Source: Zhengitettix transpicula (Eukaryota > Arthropoda > Insecta > Orthoptera > Tetrigidae). Taken from it: a DNA stretch of 64,000 nt. The stretch covers positions 89,469,129 through 89,533,128 of the forward strand of contig CM073592.1 in NCBI GenBank assembly GCA_037074705.1, read 5' to 3'. Below, piece after piece: positions 1 to 11,376 of this stretch. The notes under the pieces are model-generated. The model searched no databases. It was given only the letters and a program-made list of their open reading frames with translations, and was not told where the DNA came from. A program made the position numbers and the translations under genes. Each line of letters begins with the position of its first letter. Positions within the stretch are counted from its first letter, which is position 1.

Positions 1-206
1 TGTGTTTCAGTAGTAACCGAAAATGTTCCTGAATGAGGTTGTCTATGTTTTATATTCACATAATTTAGAGCATAAATTTGCTATCAATGAAATTGAAGTA
101 CTTTATGAAACAATTATTAAACCGCAATCCATCTGTATCCATTAAAGTCTTTAACAGCTTATGTAAATTGAAATATTTCATCAAGTTTAAAAATTTTCGT
201 TTCCAG

Positions 207-475
207 GACAAGGACCATTTTGATATTCCAGCTGAACAAACATATTACACTATATCACATCTTCAGCTGTATCATCGCTATGAGTTTTGGGTGACAGCAT
301 TTACAATAATAGGAGAAGGTTCAGCTTCACGTAGAGTAGTTCAGGCACCAGCCAACCATGTGCCAGCCAAGATAGCATCATTCAGTCAGCACATAACTAC
401 AGCTCTCAGAGAAGATCTTCGCCTTCCCTGCCATGCAGTTGGACTGCCTACTCCTCAACGAAATTGGAAGAAAAA
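207..475 (+). CDS. Dscam: Dscam-like exon: end of FN3 and first half of Ig10
   Basis: Acceptor ttccag ends at 206 and the donor gtaaag starts at 476. The exon starts in phase 0 and leaves two bases. It encodes the last strands of an FN3 domain (YEFWVTAFTIIGEGSAS) and the first Ig strands with the first Ig cysteine. The frame runs open upstream of 207, but those residues are intronic in character. Confidence 0.88.
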
Positions 476-3400
476 GTAAAGTGAATTGAATACTATATAG
501 TTGAATCCTCAAGCTGAAATAATAATAATGGTAATAAAGTTATATATTCCAATGGGCAATGAGTTTTTAGAAGATGCACGAAAATGTTTCAAATATTAGA
601 AAATTAGAAACAAAAAAGTTTGTGTTGATAACATTATTCACACAAAGAAAACATTTCTTAATGTATTTACTTATATAATAAAGAAATCACAGAATTAATA
701 ACTCACTCAAAAATAATCAGACTTCAGTATGACAAATTAATTGTATTTAATGTTATTAGTTAAAGTCAAAATAAATTAAAATTGGAAATACTATGGATAT
801 CCCACTTTAGATAATTGGATAATTGATCAAGATATTAAGTTTATATCTCTGTATTCCATCTCAGAAAAGCTATTTGACTATTTTAACATTATTATCAATT
901 ATTTGCATTATTTGCCATGAAATGCATAAAATCACATTTGATTTATGGAAGATTATACACAACAAACAAATAATTAAAATGTATATCTAAGCCTCAATGT
1001 TTCATATGAATATAGCTGAAATAGTCTAAAGATTCTGTTTTTAATTTTGAGGAATACTTTCCAATAAAATGAAAAATTTACGTCTGTATTAGTAATTAAT
1101 AATATAGCCAAATACAGACAAAAGAAATAAAGATATAAATACCACACAACGTTTCTGGAAGACTTGTTCCCTTCTCCTGGTGCAGAAAGGAACAAGGTTT
1201 CTAGAAACATTATGTGGTATTTATATCATTACTTCTTTTGTCTGTAAAGTTGATATTTGCAGACAGTTGGTTTTTATTAATTAATTCTACTGCACAGTCC
1301 TGGAGTGAGAAATATTAGTAAACATTATTTGTTTAATAATTGCTACTAAGTAATGAATTGTTAATATTTGCTTTATTGAGGTTTTTAATTGTATGACGCA
1401 GAATATAAACTCCAATATTTACTTTGATTTCATTTTGTTTTATTATGTAAAAATTATGTTCTTAGAATAATTGATAATCCTATGTTCTGAATTATTTCTT
1501 TAATAAGAGACAATTATTCACTAAAGTGTAATAACTTGTTTCAGTGGAATTTCTATTCGAGAAGACAGTCACTTGCAAATAAATTCTGAATGGGTGTTAC
1601 TTATAAGTCCAGTTCAGTCCAGTGATGCAGGAAACTACAGTTGTTCAGTGGAAAATGTGTTTGGAAAAGATGAAATTGAATACTTCATAACTGTTCAAGG
1701 TAACATTTTGGTTAGTCTTAACTTATAATACTGTTACGTATAATATATTATTGTAGTACCACTTTTAAATGATCAATAAACCTTTTTGTATTTATTAGTT
1801 TATGTAAATTCAATCAAATTCACATCACTTTGTATCAAATCACTTCATTGTAAACTATATTCTATTAAAAACATACTTATTTTTCAAATGTATCTGACAT
1901 TCCGATATTTCAACAATTTAAAATGATTAATGAATAAGAACGATAGTCAATTCAGACAAAAAGGGTAATAAATATATATCACTCACAACGTTTCTGAATT
2001 TGTCTGAATTGGCTATCTTTCTTATTCATTATTGTCAATCAGATGTAAATTTTTCTTTTTAATTCAAAATGAGTATTGACCATCTTTTTTTGTTTTGTAA
2101 GCTTAAACTATTTAATCAACAATAACTGTTTCTAAATATTTTTCAAGTTGTATTCTCCTTTCAACTTTACACATGTATGTTATAACTGTTTGCTTCCAAT
2201 TCTGAACCACTTTGGATTGAAAATTTGAAGACGAGTAGCAGAAATTGTCCAACATTTTACATTGGATGAACCAAAAGAGTCCTTCATGAGTAAATTACCA
2301 ACAACCTTATATAAAATACTGCTTCTGAAGTTTCTCATGACCTTATTCATTGATCCAACAAATATGATCATTATTACACATTAGCTCAACTAAAAGACCT
2401 GAGGCACATATCTACCACTTATTGCTAGTTTAGAAAGTATCTGTTAGCTATGGAGTCTTTCACAGCTTCCTCCTTTTTCACTTCATTTTTAGTGGATAGT
2501 TGCTGTATTATTGTATATACACGTCTGACTTTCAGTTAAGTGGACCTAATAAGTGTCAAAGAAGAGGTATAACATGCCAAAACTTCACTCTCCTTACAAT
2601 AGTCACATTTTTTTTTTATCAAAATTTACACCCTAAATATTTTCTTGATTAGTGTAAGTTGCAATCAAATAGTGGTTTCAAGTTAATATTTGTGGTATGA
2701 TATAGTACCTCCTTCATAATTTTGATGACAAATTTTTCCAAATTGACCTTAAAACAGATGCAAAGGCCCACCATCCTTCAGACATTTCATTAATGGTTTT
2801 CTTCAATAACCTAAGCCAGCATGGTGACAGAAACCCTCAGTTGGTCAACTTTATTGTTTAGACTACAGGAGTAAAGAATACGTTTGCAAGGTGGGAGGTT
2901 GTCATATAAAAAGTGAGGGAGAAATGCATGAGGGGCTTTTTCTTCATCTGGGACATGTTGAGATGTTAGTATTTGTTCATGTCTGGTAACTAGTCATAAA
3001 CCCACGAGAAACAGGTGCAAAAGTTTATCTCAAAACTCTTTTGGAAAAATAGTGGCAGAAATAAGTAAAAATACTTCAGGACTTGAAAACCATAAAAGCA
3101 TAAGATGCCGTTTGCTAACTTCTTGAAGGTAACAGAAAACATTCCCCAAGGGTGCTAAGGTTTTGTTCTTTCATTACATTTCTTATGAAATAGAAATCAG
3201 TTTTTTATTTTAGTTGTTTTAAAGCCATGATTTTCTTAAAATGCGAGATATGTATTTTTATCTATTACGAAGTAGTGGCTAGCACTATGTGGAAAGAAAT
3301 AATAATTACTTGATTACGAAATTTTAAATTGTAATTTAAATTATTATGTTGATAAGTTCACATATTTTATATAATTTAATGGTTTTTATATAATCAACAC

Positions 3401-6400
3401 CACAGATTAATTAAATATAATGTATAAGAACAAATACACTTTTATACTGTACAAACATTTACCTAAACACTAATCTACTACTTCTGATTTTTTCACTTTT
3501 AGTTAGATGCTTTTCTACTTTGTTCCATGCAATCCAGAAAGTAGGAATAAAGGAAGTAAGTAAAGTAAATTTAAATATTTTGTATGTAAGATAAAAATTT
3601 AACTCATTGCAGGAATGTCTTATTATTCTGAAATTATTTAGCATTTAGTTATTCCTATTTTAAAGTAAACCTGCAGATCATGTACATACATGCAATTAGT
3701 TATCTTTTAATAAATGACATTTATCATTTTATGTGACTCAAACTCCATGCTTTGTGAAAGCTTAAACACAAATTTCTTTCAATGTTCCAAATTTGTCCAG
3801 TTTTATTAAGATAAATGAAATTATGTTATTTGTTTTAATTAAACTTTATTTCAGTACCTCTGGCCCCTACAGAGTTATATGCATCAGCAACTGCAATATC
3901 AAGCATTTATCTTACTTGGCAACTTTCTCCAGCTGTTGGTAGTATAGTTCAAGGTAATTGATGATTGTATTTAAATCCACTTCTTTATTTTTTATTTAGT
4001 TTCATCCTACTCATACCCCTGTTCTACCAAATACATTCACACCTGCATAGGAGAGGAAAGTGAGACAGAGTATCTGACTTACCTGAAATCAAAAATTGTC
4101 CAGTCAAGCAGTGCAAATTTTATTTTCTGCATAGCCCAACTGTTGATATCAGAAAAGTTAGCTATGATTTCTCTCTTCCCTATCCAAATTTATTATTTAA
4201 TTTGACATTGTCACCTTTTCTATAAATGCTTTACATACATATGAGGATATTTCAATGAAAAATCTTAAAATAGCAATAAGATTCATTTTATTATTGTTTT
4301 GACAGTTTTTATTAGAGTTGTACTTTTTTGTGCCTACAATAATGATCAACAAATGATTGTGTATTGAAAAGGAATCAAAATCAACTGAAATATGGCCAGA
4401 TCAATTTACTCATAATAGTGTTTTTATTCTATAGTAGATGTACAAAGTATAAATCTTATAAGTGGTGCTACTTCCTGGGAAGTTTCATGCAACAGGGCCA
4501 GACATATCTCATTACACATACACAAGAAAAAATGTTGAAGCATCTTGAGAAGAAAACATGCATATTTCAGTAAAAGAGAAAGCTTCTATTTATGATCATA
4601 CCATTTATTTAGCCTTTGGTATTCCTCATAATGTCCTGTGATCCGCTAGTGTCTGGTTGATCCATCATTTGACTGATGAATTGAGAACCTGGTACATTAT
4701 TACCTGGTCAAAAATACTGGAATTCTTGAACAAATTATTACAGAGATGCTTATATCCCCACTTAAATTAAAATGTGAAGAAGATCCCTAAAATTGCCTTA
4801 TTCTTGTAATCAAGAGTAAACAAGAATTTTTCAAATTCATCATATTGTTACATCACAACTCTCTTGACCACAAACTGTCCTATCAAGAATGTTATAATAA
4901 ACACTATGTATGGAATTTGAGTGTTATACCCATACCTTACTTCCACATCTCAGCTCAGTGAATTTTATTTTCCATACTAAAAAACATAATGAGCAAAAAT
5001 TTTTGAAGGAATAAAGAGGTGAAAATAGCAGACCATGACTAGTTAAAGTCAAAATCAAAATAATCCTCCCAAACAGTTGTGTATGCATTTCCAATGTGGG
5101 GAAAATGTATATTACATATCATTGCTACTATGTTGACAAAATGATTATTCTCATAAATAGTTATTGTATCTTCTAAAAATAAGTTTGTGCCAGCAGGATA
5201 TTATTTGCATTTCAAAAGAGAATTTGGTGAATGGGAGAAAATCAAACTTCCTGCTGATGATTCAACATTTTCCTTAAATAATCTTCAATGTGGAACAAAA
5301 TATCACTTTTACTTGCAAGCCTTTAATCAGCTTGGTCAAAGCTCACCAACTCCAACAATCTCAATGAGAACACAAGGTTCAGGTAAGTCTTAAAAATTTG
5401 CCCAGTTTTGCATTGAAAGTTAAATTGCTAAATATATTTTTAATATTACAATATTTCACTAAATACACATTGTACATTTTGAAAGATTTAAATTTTATAG
5501 TATAAATATTATAATAATAGTAAGTGCCTTAGTTGAGGAAATTGGAAAAGTTTTCTGAACTGAGACTAAAAAGTATGTAAACCAAACAGACTGCAGAAAA
5601 AGGCATGGAAGAGTCATGAGTAGAGAATGGGAGACCCAATATATCATTATCATATTCAGTTAATTGCGTACTTATCTGTGACTTGTTTATTGAAACAAAT
5701 TATTTTCAATTGTTTTAGCACCAATTGCTCCAAATAATTCAGACCTCATACGAGTGAACTCAACGTCTATATCATTGAATTTGACATCATGGAATGATGG
5801 TGGCTGTCCAATTACATCAATAGTTGTCGAATATAAGCTTAAGAAAGAGCCATCTTGGACATTAGTATCAAATAATGTCAAGATTGAACAGAATGAATTT
5901 CTTGTTCTTGATTTAAATCCTGAAACATGGTACACATTGCGGGTAACAGCACACAACAGTGCTGGTTCAACTATTGCTACATATGATTTCATTACTTTGA
6001 CACACTCTGGAGGTAAGAATTTATATTTTATATATATTATAAATTCAATTGATATTTAAAGACCTGTATTTATTTACTTCATTTTATAACCACTTCTGCC
6101 ACAGTTAATGTCATATTGTCAATAATTATAAGTATACCACACAGTAAAACATTTATGATAAACCACTTACAATCACCTTAAATAATAAAAATTTATATCA
6201 ATTTTAGTGTATACTAATTTTAGAAAACAGAGATATTTAAAATATTGGTAAATTATAATTTAATTCAACTTCACCTAAATAAATAAGTAGTTTTATTGTT
6301 CTTCAATGTCTGCTTCTAAGATAGATCATAATTTGTTGTTGAATTGTACAGCCTGGTAAAGTTGAAAATATTTCCAATAAGTATTATTTTACTACACAGA

Positions 6401-8377
6401 ATTATTTAAGGCTTGCAAAAGAAATATAGTCTTAATTCTCCATAAAAATTGCTATTTATGTTTCCCAATACATTTTTCAGCAACTATTGCTCCAGATTTA
6501 ATAATTCATTCAGGATATGGAGATAAACATTTCTATAGTGAGATTGGAATAATAATACCAATTATTGCTGGAGTATTGATTTTAATTGTTGCTGTTATTG
6601 GAGTTTTTATTTACCTTAAAAGAAAGCAGGAGTTATTTTCATCTAATAAATTCTGTGGTAAGTGGTTTAGAAACTCATTAATACTTCAACAGAATGTGCA
6701 ATGAAAATTTTGAGACTCTTAGTATAAGAACTTGATATCAGTTTCTGTAAGAACTTGAGTTTTAATTTCTGAAATTACTCAATAATTTAATACTTACTTT
6801 ATCCAAGTCAAAAAATACATTATTGTATTTGCATTTCACACTATTACAACTAACAGAGAATAATTTCTCACATTTAAATCTCCACCTCATTTGACTTCAA
6901 AATAAATTTCATCCTAAGTATACTTTGGGAATGTTTGATGGATATCTTCTGTAAATATGAGGTAATTGGCTTCAGCTTGCATGTAAGGTAATTTTTCACA
7001 CTACACTAGTTGTTATGTGGTAAACATTAATGGAAATTTTAGTTTAATTTAATATAAACATTCTATTTCTGTAAAAAATTAATAAATATTAAATTTGTAA
7101 AATAATATTGACCAGGAATATAAAATTGACATTTATTAATTATTTTATATTTTTAAACTTTTAAGAAAACATTGATTTATTTCATTCTCCTTGTGGAAAT
7201 TCAATGTATTTAATAAATATCCAAATTATTGTAACTGTTAGTGACTTTATTTCTCTTATATTATAAAGACTGTCAGAACCTGGAATAACTAGTATCAAAT
7301 TTCCAAAATAATGTAGCTTAAGTTATCAAACAACTTAAACTTTTCAAATCTATTATCAATTAACACATCTTTATGGCCATTTAGAGAAACCCTCAGAAAT
7401 GGGATTAGTCAATGAATTGGAAAAGAAAGTAAGCACTGCAAGGGGAGAAAATTGTGATGGGTCATTAGCACCATTAAGCCCCCGTGAACCTGTATATTTA
7501 CCTACACCTATGAGGGTCTCCCTTGGACGTCGACAAGATATAAGCCCTTATGCTACATTTCGTGTGCCAATGCAAGGTAGTGGTGAATGTTCTGAACTGG
7601 GAGATGATTCTGATTTGCAGCAGCATCAGTATAATGAGAAGGTAAACTATAAGCTTTTTTAAAGGCTTTTATACCATTTTAAAAAAAAATAGTTATTCAA
7701 GTATAAGAAAAGGTAGCTGAAGACATTTGACATATGACTAAACTGGAGAAATTTTCCCATAAAATTTATTGTTAGTATCTATGCAGAAAAAACAACATCA
7801 ATTCATTAACTTGAAGTTATTTAGCTGATCACTGTTTTATTTTAAGTATAAATTGGTACACATTTCTATGTTTTATGTTTTTCCTTCACACAAATATAGA
7901 ACAAGCTCATTCATTTCAGATATGGAGATAGCATTTCTATTCTTAGATTAGAATTATAAAACCAATTATTGCAGTAGTATGGAATTTATGTGTTGCTGTT
8001 ATTGGAGTTTTCATTTAACTGAAAAGAAAGCAGGAGTTAACCTAAATATGAAAAGCAAGATTTATTTGTTATTTATTAAAGTCATAGGTTCACATTATTA
8101 ACTGTGATAATTTATGTAATATTTTTATGTTCTTTCCTATATTTTATTTTCTTTGTATGCAACCATTTTGAAACTTTTGATGTATTTAATTACATATTAG
8201 AAAATAGTATACCAATAATATAATTTTGCCTATGTTAAATAAAAATGTTTCTTACGATTCTAGTATACTAGCAGTGCGGAATCAACTTACTCAAAGATAC
8301 ATAAAAAACCTCAATATGAAAATGAAGGAGCAGATTGGATTCCTTTGCATAATCTGTATCAAGCTCATCGGTACTGA
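207..8377 (+). CDS. Dscam: Dscam-like Ig/FN3 cell-adhesion receptor, 3' eight coding exons
   Basis: Spliced CDS 207-475, 1545-1699, 3855-3953, 5197-5382, 5719-6012, 6481-6657, 7385-7641, 8264-8377; all phases join and give 516 residues to a TGA stop. Order seen: end of an FN3 domain (residues 1-50), Ig domain (Cys75 in LRLPCHAVG, Cys123 in SSDAGNYSCSVEN), two FN3 domains (about 142-334), an external linker, a transmembrane helix (about 356-379) and a cytoplasmic tail of about 135 residues with the motif DISPYATF. FN4-Ig10-FN5-FN6-TM is the C-terminal order of Dscam proteins, homophilic adhesion receptors used in neuronal self-avoidance and, for Dscam1, in insect immunity. The tail is much shorter than that of Drosophila Dscam1, so a Dscam2/3/4-type paralogue is likely, but which one is unresolved. 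The gene enters the window from the left, so the Ig1-9 part is missing. No alternative-exon arrays are visible here, apart from one decayed transmembrane exon (7910-8038). Confidence 0.93.
476..1544 (+). other. Dscam-like intron with one fold-back element
   Basis: AT-rich intron sequence without coding signals. The only structure seen is the inverted repeat at 1105-1246, listed separately. Confidence 0.8.
1105..1246. repeat. Fold-back element, family FB-A, copy 1
   Basis: Arms of about 60 bases pair with few mismatches around a short loop near 1170-1185. The left arm holds tacagacaaaag, atataaataccacaca and cttgttcc; the right arm holds ggaacaaggttt, atgtggtatttatat and cttttgtctgta. The same arms recur at 1931, 36085, 47009, 53178 and 60272. 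Confidence 0.85.
1545..1699 (+). CDS. Dscam: Dscam-like exon: second half of Ig10
   Basis: Acceptor tgtttcag ends at 1544; donor gtaaca follows 1699. The two carried bases plus T give Asn, then the frame reads through the Ig F-strand DAGNYSCSVEN (second Ig cysteine) and the G-strand ending FITVQ. It leaves one base. Splitting one Ig domain over two exons is usual in this family. Confidence 0.9.
1700..3854 (+). other. Dscam-like intron, 2.2 kb
   Basis: Contains fold-back copy 2 (1931-2030). The stretch 2450-3190 is less AT-rich than its surroundings and may be an old unidentified repeat; no frame longer than about 60 codons in it is convincing. Confidence 0.75.
1931..2030. repeat. Fold-back element, family FB-A, copy 2 (short)
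   Basis: Left arm tgaataagaacgatagtcaa plus ttcagacaaa pairs with the right arm tttgtctgaa plus ttggctatctttcttattca. The centre keeps a cacaacgtttctg piece of the family core, so this looks like an internally deleted copy. Confidence 0.8.
3855..3953 (+). CDS. Dscam: Dscam-like exon: start of FN5
   Basis: Acceptor tttcag ends at 3854; donor gtaatt follows 3953. It encodes VPLAPTELYASATAISSIYL and the conserved FN3 B-strand Trp. One base carried in and one carried out keep the frame with the neighbours. Confidence 0.88.
3954..5196 (+). other. Dscam-like intron, 1.2 kb
   Basis: No element or gene recognised. The piece 4590-4990 reads like worn repeat sequence but matches nothing I can name. 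Confidence 0.7.
5197..5382 (+). CDS. Dscam: Dscam-like exon: rest of FN5
   Basis: The frame encodes GYYLHFKREFGEWEKIKL and the FN3 F-strand GTKYHFYLQAFNQLG, then a donor gtaagt after 5382. The acceptor is a tandem cagcag at 5191-5196, so the exon may begin at 5194 or 5197. The downstream choice gives VQGYYLHFK and the upstream choice adds one Ala; both keep the frame. The polypyrimidine tract before it is weak. Confidence 0.88.
5383..5718 (+). other. Dscam-like intron, 336 bases
   Basis: AT-rich, nothing else seen. Confidence 0.8.
5719..6012 (+). CDS. Dscam: Dscam-like exon: FN6
   Basis: Acceptor tgttttag ends at 5718; donor gtaaga starts at 6013. One exon carries nearly the whole FN3 domain: Trp in LTSWNDGGCPI, YKLKKEPSWTLV, and the LNPETWYTLRVTAHNSAG strand typical of the last Dscam FN3 repeat. 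Phase 1 in and phase 1 out. Confidence 0.92.
6013..6480 (+). other. Dscam-like intron, 468 bases
   Basis: AT-rich, nothing else seen. Confidence 0.8.
6481..6657 (+). CDS. Dscam: Dscam-like exon: juxtamembrane and transmembrane segment
   Basis: Acceptor tttttcag ends at 6480; donor gtaagt starts at 6658. It encodes a short external linker ending HFYSE, about 24 hydrophobic residues starting IGIIIPIIAGVLILI, then the stop-transfer YLKRKQE. In Dscam1 the transmembrane exon is duplicated and alternatively used; here a second, broken copy lies downstream at 7910-8038. Confidence 0.92.
6658..7384 (+). other. Dscam-like intron, 727 bases
   Basis: AT-rich. No additional transmembrane or tail exon was found in it. 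Confidence 0.75.
7385..7641 (+). CDS. Dscam: Dscam-like exon: cytoplasmic tail with ISPYATF motif
   Basis: The acceptor is a bare ttag ending at 7384, with a poor pyrimidine tract; the donor gtaaac starts at 7642. It encodes EKPSEMGLVNELEKK, then LSPREPVYLPTPMRVSLGRR and QDISPYATFRVP. The DISPYATF block is a conserved cytoplasmic motif of Dscam proteins. Confidence 0.9.
7642..8263 (+). other. Dscam-like last intron, holds the decayed exon
   Basis: Contains the broken transmembrane exon at 7910-8038; otherwise AT-rich without signals. Confidence 0.8.
7910..8038 (+). pseudogene. Decayed duplicate of the Dscam transmembrane exon
   Basis: This stretch aligns almost base for base with 6510-6636 of the functional transmembrane exon: shared runs include tatggagata, accaattattgc, gttgctgttattggagttttand aaaagaaagcaggagtta-type blocks. 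It has a one-base deletion near 7930 and the Tyr codon after the helix has become TAA at about 8017. It still has a cag acceptor-like start but no open frame. It sits between tail exon 7 and terminal exon 8, not beside the functional copy. Confidence 0.85.
8264..8377 (+). CDS. Dscam: Dscam-like terminal coding exon
   Basis: The acceptor cgattctag ends at 8263. In the frame set by the previous exon the sequence reads YTSSAESTYSKIHKKPQYEN and ends PLHNLYQAHRY before TGA at 8375-8377. It is rich in Tyr and charged residues, as expected of a signalling tail. AATAAA motifs downstream fit a 3' UTR. Confidence 0.85.
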   Translation, partial: YTSSAESTYSKIHKKPQYENEGADWIPLHNLYQAHRY

Positions 8378-8960
8378 TAGTGGATCCATAACATTTCACT
8401 ATCTCTTTTCCTACAGTGTCTTCCAAGACACCAAATAACATTTTTACTACTTATATTGAAGTGCTTACAGACTTATGAGTACAGATGTAATTATTGAAGT
8501 GCCTTCAAACTGATGATCTCATCAGTATAAAAAGTATGTTCATTCTTTCCTTTCTCAGGTTAAGATTAAAATTTATGTACATATTGTCTTTATTGCTGTT
8601 AAAATCTGACAATAATATTTCTGTCCATTACTACAGTATTTTATGCAGATGATGTCTCATATTTAGCTTTAAATAAACCAATGGACAAGTTGTAAATGAA
8701 ATTCCATACAGCAGAATTATATAAAATGAAATTTTGTAATGTGATTGAAATATTGTAATATATAAAAACAGTTGTGCAATCTTTTAAAGAAAAAGTGTAC
8801 AGAATTTTCAATTATTTTACAAATTACTTATTGTAAATAAATTAATATATCTTTATAACTAAAACAAAATGCAGTTGTGAGATTAATATTTATGTATGTG
8901 AATAATAATTTAAAGACTTTCTATTTAATAAACTTGTTTTAACATTTTCATGTGACTAAA
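8378..8960 (+). other. Probable 3' UTR of the Dscam-like gene
   Basis: Follows the TGA. Several AATAAA hexamers occur (8672-8677, near 8836 and near 8929), any of which could direct polyadenylation. No other feature seen. Confidence 0.55.
8672..8677 (+). terminator. Candidate poly(A) signal, Dscam-like gene
   Basis: First AATAAA after the stop codon, about 295 bases downstream of it. Which of the three downstream hexamers is used cannot be told from sequence. Confidence 0.4.
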
Positions 8961-10269
8961 ATTTAATTAAAATTTAGAAATCAATCTCATTCATTTGTTG
9001 AGCCCCTACAAACCATGAATTTACATTCAGTGTTTATTCTTAATACACTATGTTTTAAATTTTCATTATTACAATTATATTTATTGAGTAGTAGTTTGTA
9101 GAAACTTCTTCACCTGACTTCACCACAAGATTGGTTGCTAAAAGAAAAGGGCTTTACTCTGTTTTATTAACTACTTAAAACTTTTTTATCTATTTTATAC
9201 TGTCATTATAAAAATCAAAGCATTATTAACTATGTTTACAACATATTAATTATCATCACACATACATCTTTTCACTTGGTTAGAACCCTGAGAAGATTTT
9301 ATTCATGTTAATTATCATACATAATGTAGCTTCATCTGTAAGTATTTTTATCATTAAACTAAATAATACTGAAAGATACAGTTTTATTGTAATATTAAAA
9401 GTAAGCATATTACATAAAATAATAATAATAATTACATTTGTAACCTGTATGATAATATGAAGCTTCACTTAATTTAGATGACTAAATACATGATAATATA
9501 TACGAGGTTGGGACACAATGATATTTTCCTTTTCTGATTATTGAGGAAAACATTTTCTGAAGAGAAAAACAATACAACCATATTAATTTAATGCAATAAT
9601 TGAAAAATAAAAGTTTTTCACATAAATTTACTTAAACTGCTATTCATTGTTAATTATTCAATTGAGATGAAAACTACTATTACACAAAGGTATGTTTCTG
9701 CATGTAAAATACAATCTTCTGCCCCCCCCCCCGCCCCCCCCCCCCACACACACACATTCTCTATTTACTTCCTCCAAATATCCTCAGAAATAACATTCGT
9801 AGCTGTCATAGTTTTCATTGCTAACGCTTCTGTACTAAAAGAAGTAGTTGATGTACAGCAGATAATGTTGACTAGAACCTATATACTGTAAATAAGTCCA
9901 CAGCATCTGTTTTATTTAGTTGGCTTGGTACTGTACGCCAATTAATTGGTTTGTTGGGATAGCTGATTGATGTTGTTGACATAAATGACATCACTTGACG
10001 ATATTTTCAACTTCAACAGTTATCCCTGTCCAGGAAACACGATGTGATACATGTATTACGTGCAGTATATGGAATCTTTCTGCAAGAGGTATTACTAGTT
10101 GTTGACAACGGCAGATTAATCCCAATGAGATGTATAATTCTGTTTGAGGATGGAAAACCCTTTTTGATGAACTGCATTAGCTGACTTAAATCCAATTGCT
10201 TCTTGAAGTTTGATAAGCCTAGAGTACGACATTGTTGCTATAGCACTTGTTAGCTCAGGAAGGAAGCTT
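8961..10269. other. Intergenic, mostly featureless
   Basis: AT-rich. A cytosine run interrupted by one G occupies about 9723-9746, followed by a short (CA)n. The stretch cgaggttgggacacaat near 9503 resembles a mariner terminal repeat but no partner was found. Confidence 0.6.
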
Positions 10270-10697
10270 TAGAAATGGACATTCGACAATCGCGTGGTCC
10301 TGAAGCCACTACTCGTGGAGGCGCAAATTATGATTGCAAAATCACTGCAAGCTACGAAAACGCTGGGTCCGTTCACACCTTAGTAAATACAGCTTACTCG
10401 GTTCAGTCCCTTCAGAATGAACGGCTGCTGGTAACGGAATCACTGAAATCGACGACGGATGCGCACTAAAATGAGGCTTCACTTGGCCTGAAGCTCAAAG
10501 AAAGATGGACAACAAGGTTCTAGAAAGTAAAAACTGGGTCATCGGTGACGGGTAATCAATTATAATATTGATAATTATTGTCGTTATAAGTTACGATCAT
10601 TTTTATCAATATGAATATTGTAATTTTTTAAATTCGAATTTTATTATTAAAATATTTGAAATATTTTTTTCTTATAATTATATTTTTATATGTTCTT

Positions 10698-11376
10698 GTA
10701 CGAAACGTTTTGTACCTCAATTTTTCTCTATATTTGACAACCTTATCATTAATCAAATAAATTGCCTTAATTATTTGTTTTAACAAAAGATCTATTTCAC
10801 ATTCTTTATTATCCCCCCCCCCCCCCCAAAAAATAGTTTGATTTAAGGGAAACACTTTTTAATAATAATAATAATGTTTTTAAGGTCAAGGAAGAGGTTA
10901 TTTCTATTCATTTTTTATACTGATTTATTTACAGTCGCATAGACATCTCAGGTCATTAGACTCATTATGGGTACTCATTTTCGTTGTGAGGGGAATAATT
11001 AATGAGAATTTCTCTAACGCACACAAAAATCAATTTCGGTGCACCGCAGAATGTTCGCACGACACAGCTTCGATAGCTTATCTGTATCAGCATGATAAAG
11101 ATCCCATGTACATTGGGACGCCATTTCGGCCGGAGCCAGCGAAGCGGCTGTATGTTTTTCAACTTGAAATCCAGAGTTCTTGAAGTAAGAATAATGTTTC
11201 AATAATACTTTAAGCTACATAATAAATGTGATAATTTATTTCAATTTTCATCAGCGGACAACCCAAATGATACCTATACCAAAAATTAATTACAATAGTT
11301 TCAGAAAAGAGTCCTCGAGAACTCTTTCTGCAGCAAATACACCGGGGAAGTCTTCGATCATTGATCATTAATTAAA
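10698..11376 (+). repeat. Long direct repeat, copy A (empty site)
   Basis: Starts at cgaaacgttttgtacctc and ends near tcgatcattgatcattaatt. About 95 percent alike to copy B by eye through the segment around ccggagccagcgaagcggct. Near 11308-11330 it has an uninterrupted palindromic aagagtcctcgagaactctt where copy B carries an insertion. Confidence 0.85.

Noticed and set aside
78..206. Frame extending left of the first Dscam exon
   Set aside because: The ttccag acceptor at 206 and loss of FN3 similarity to its left indicate intron.
9490..9520. cgaggttgggacacaat as a mariner terminal repeat
   Set aside because: No inverted partner or transposase nearby.
9723..9746. Cytosine run as a regulatory or telomere-like signal
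   Set aside because: Simple homopolymer, possibly with assembly length error; no repeat unit.
10965..11202. Short frames on both strands, repeated at 13274-13514
   Set aside because: Identical because the DNA is duplicated; overlapping frames on opposite strands with no motif.
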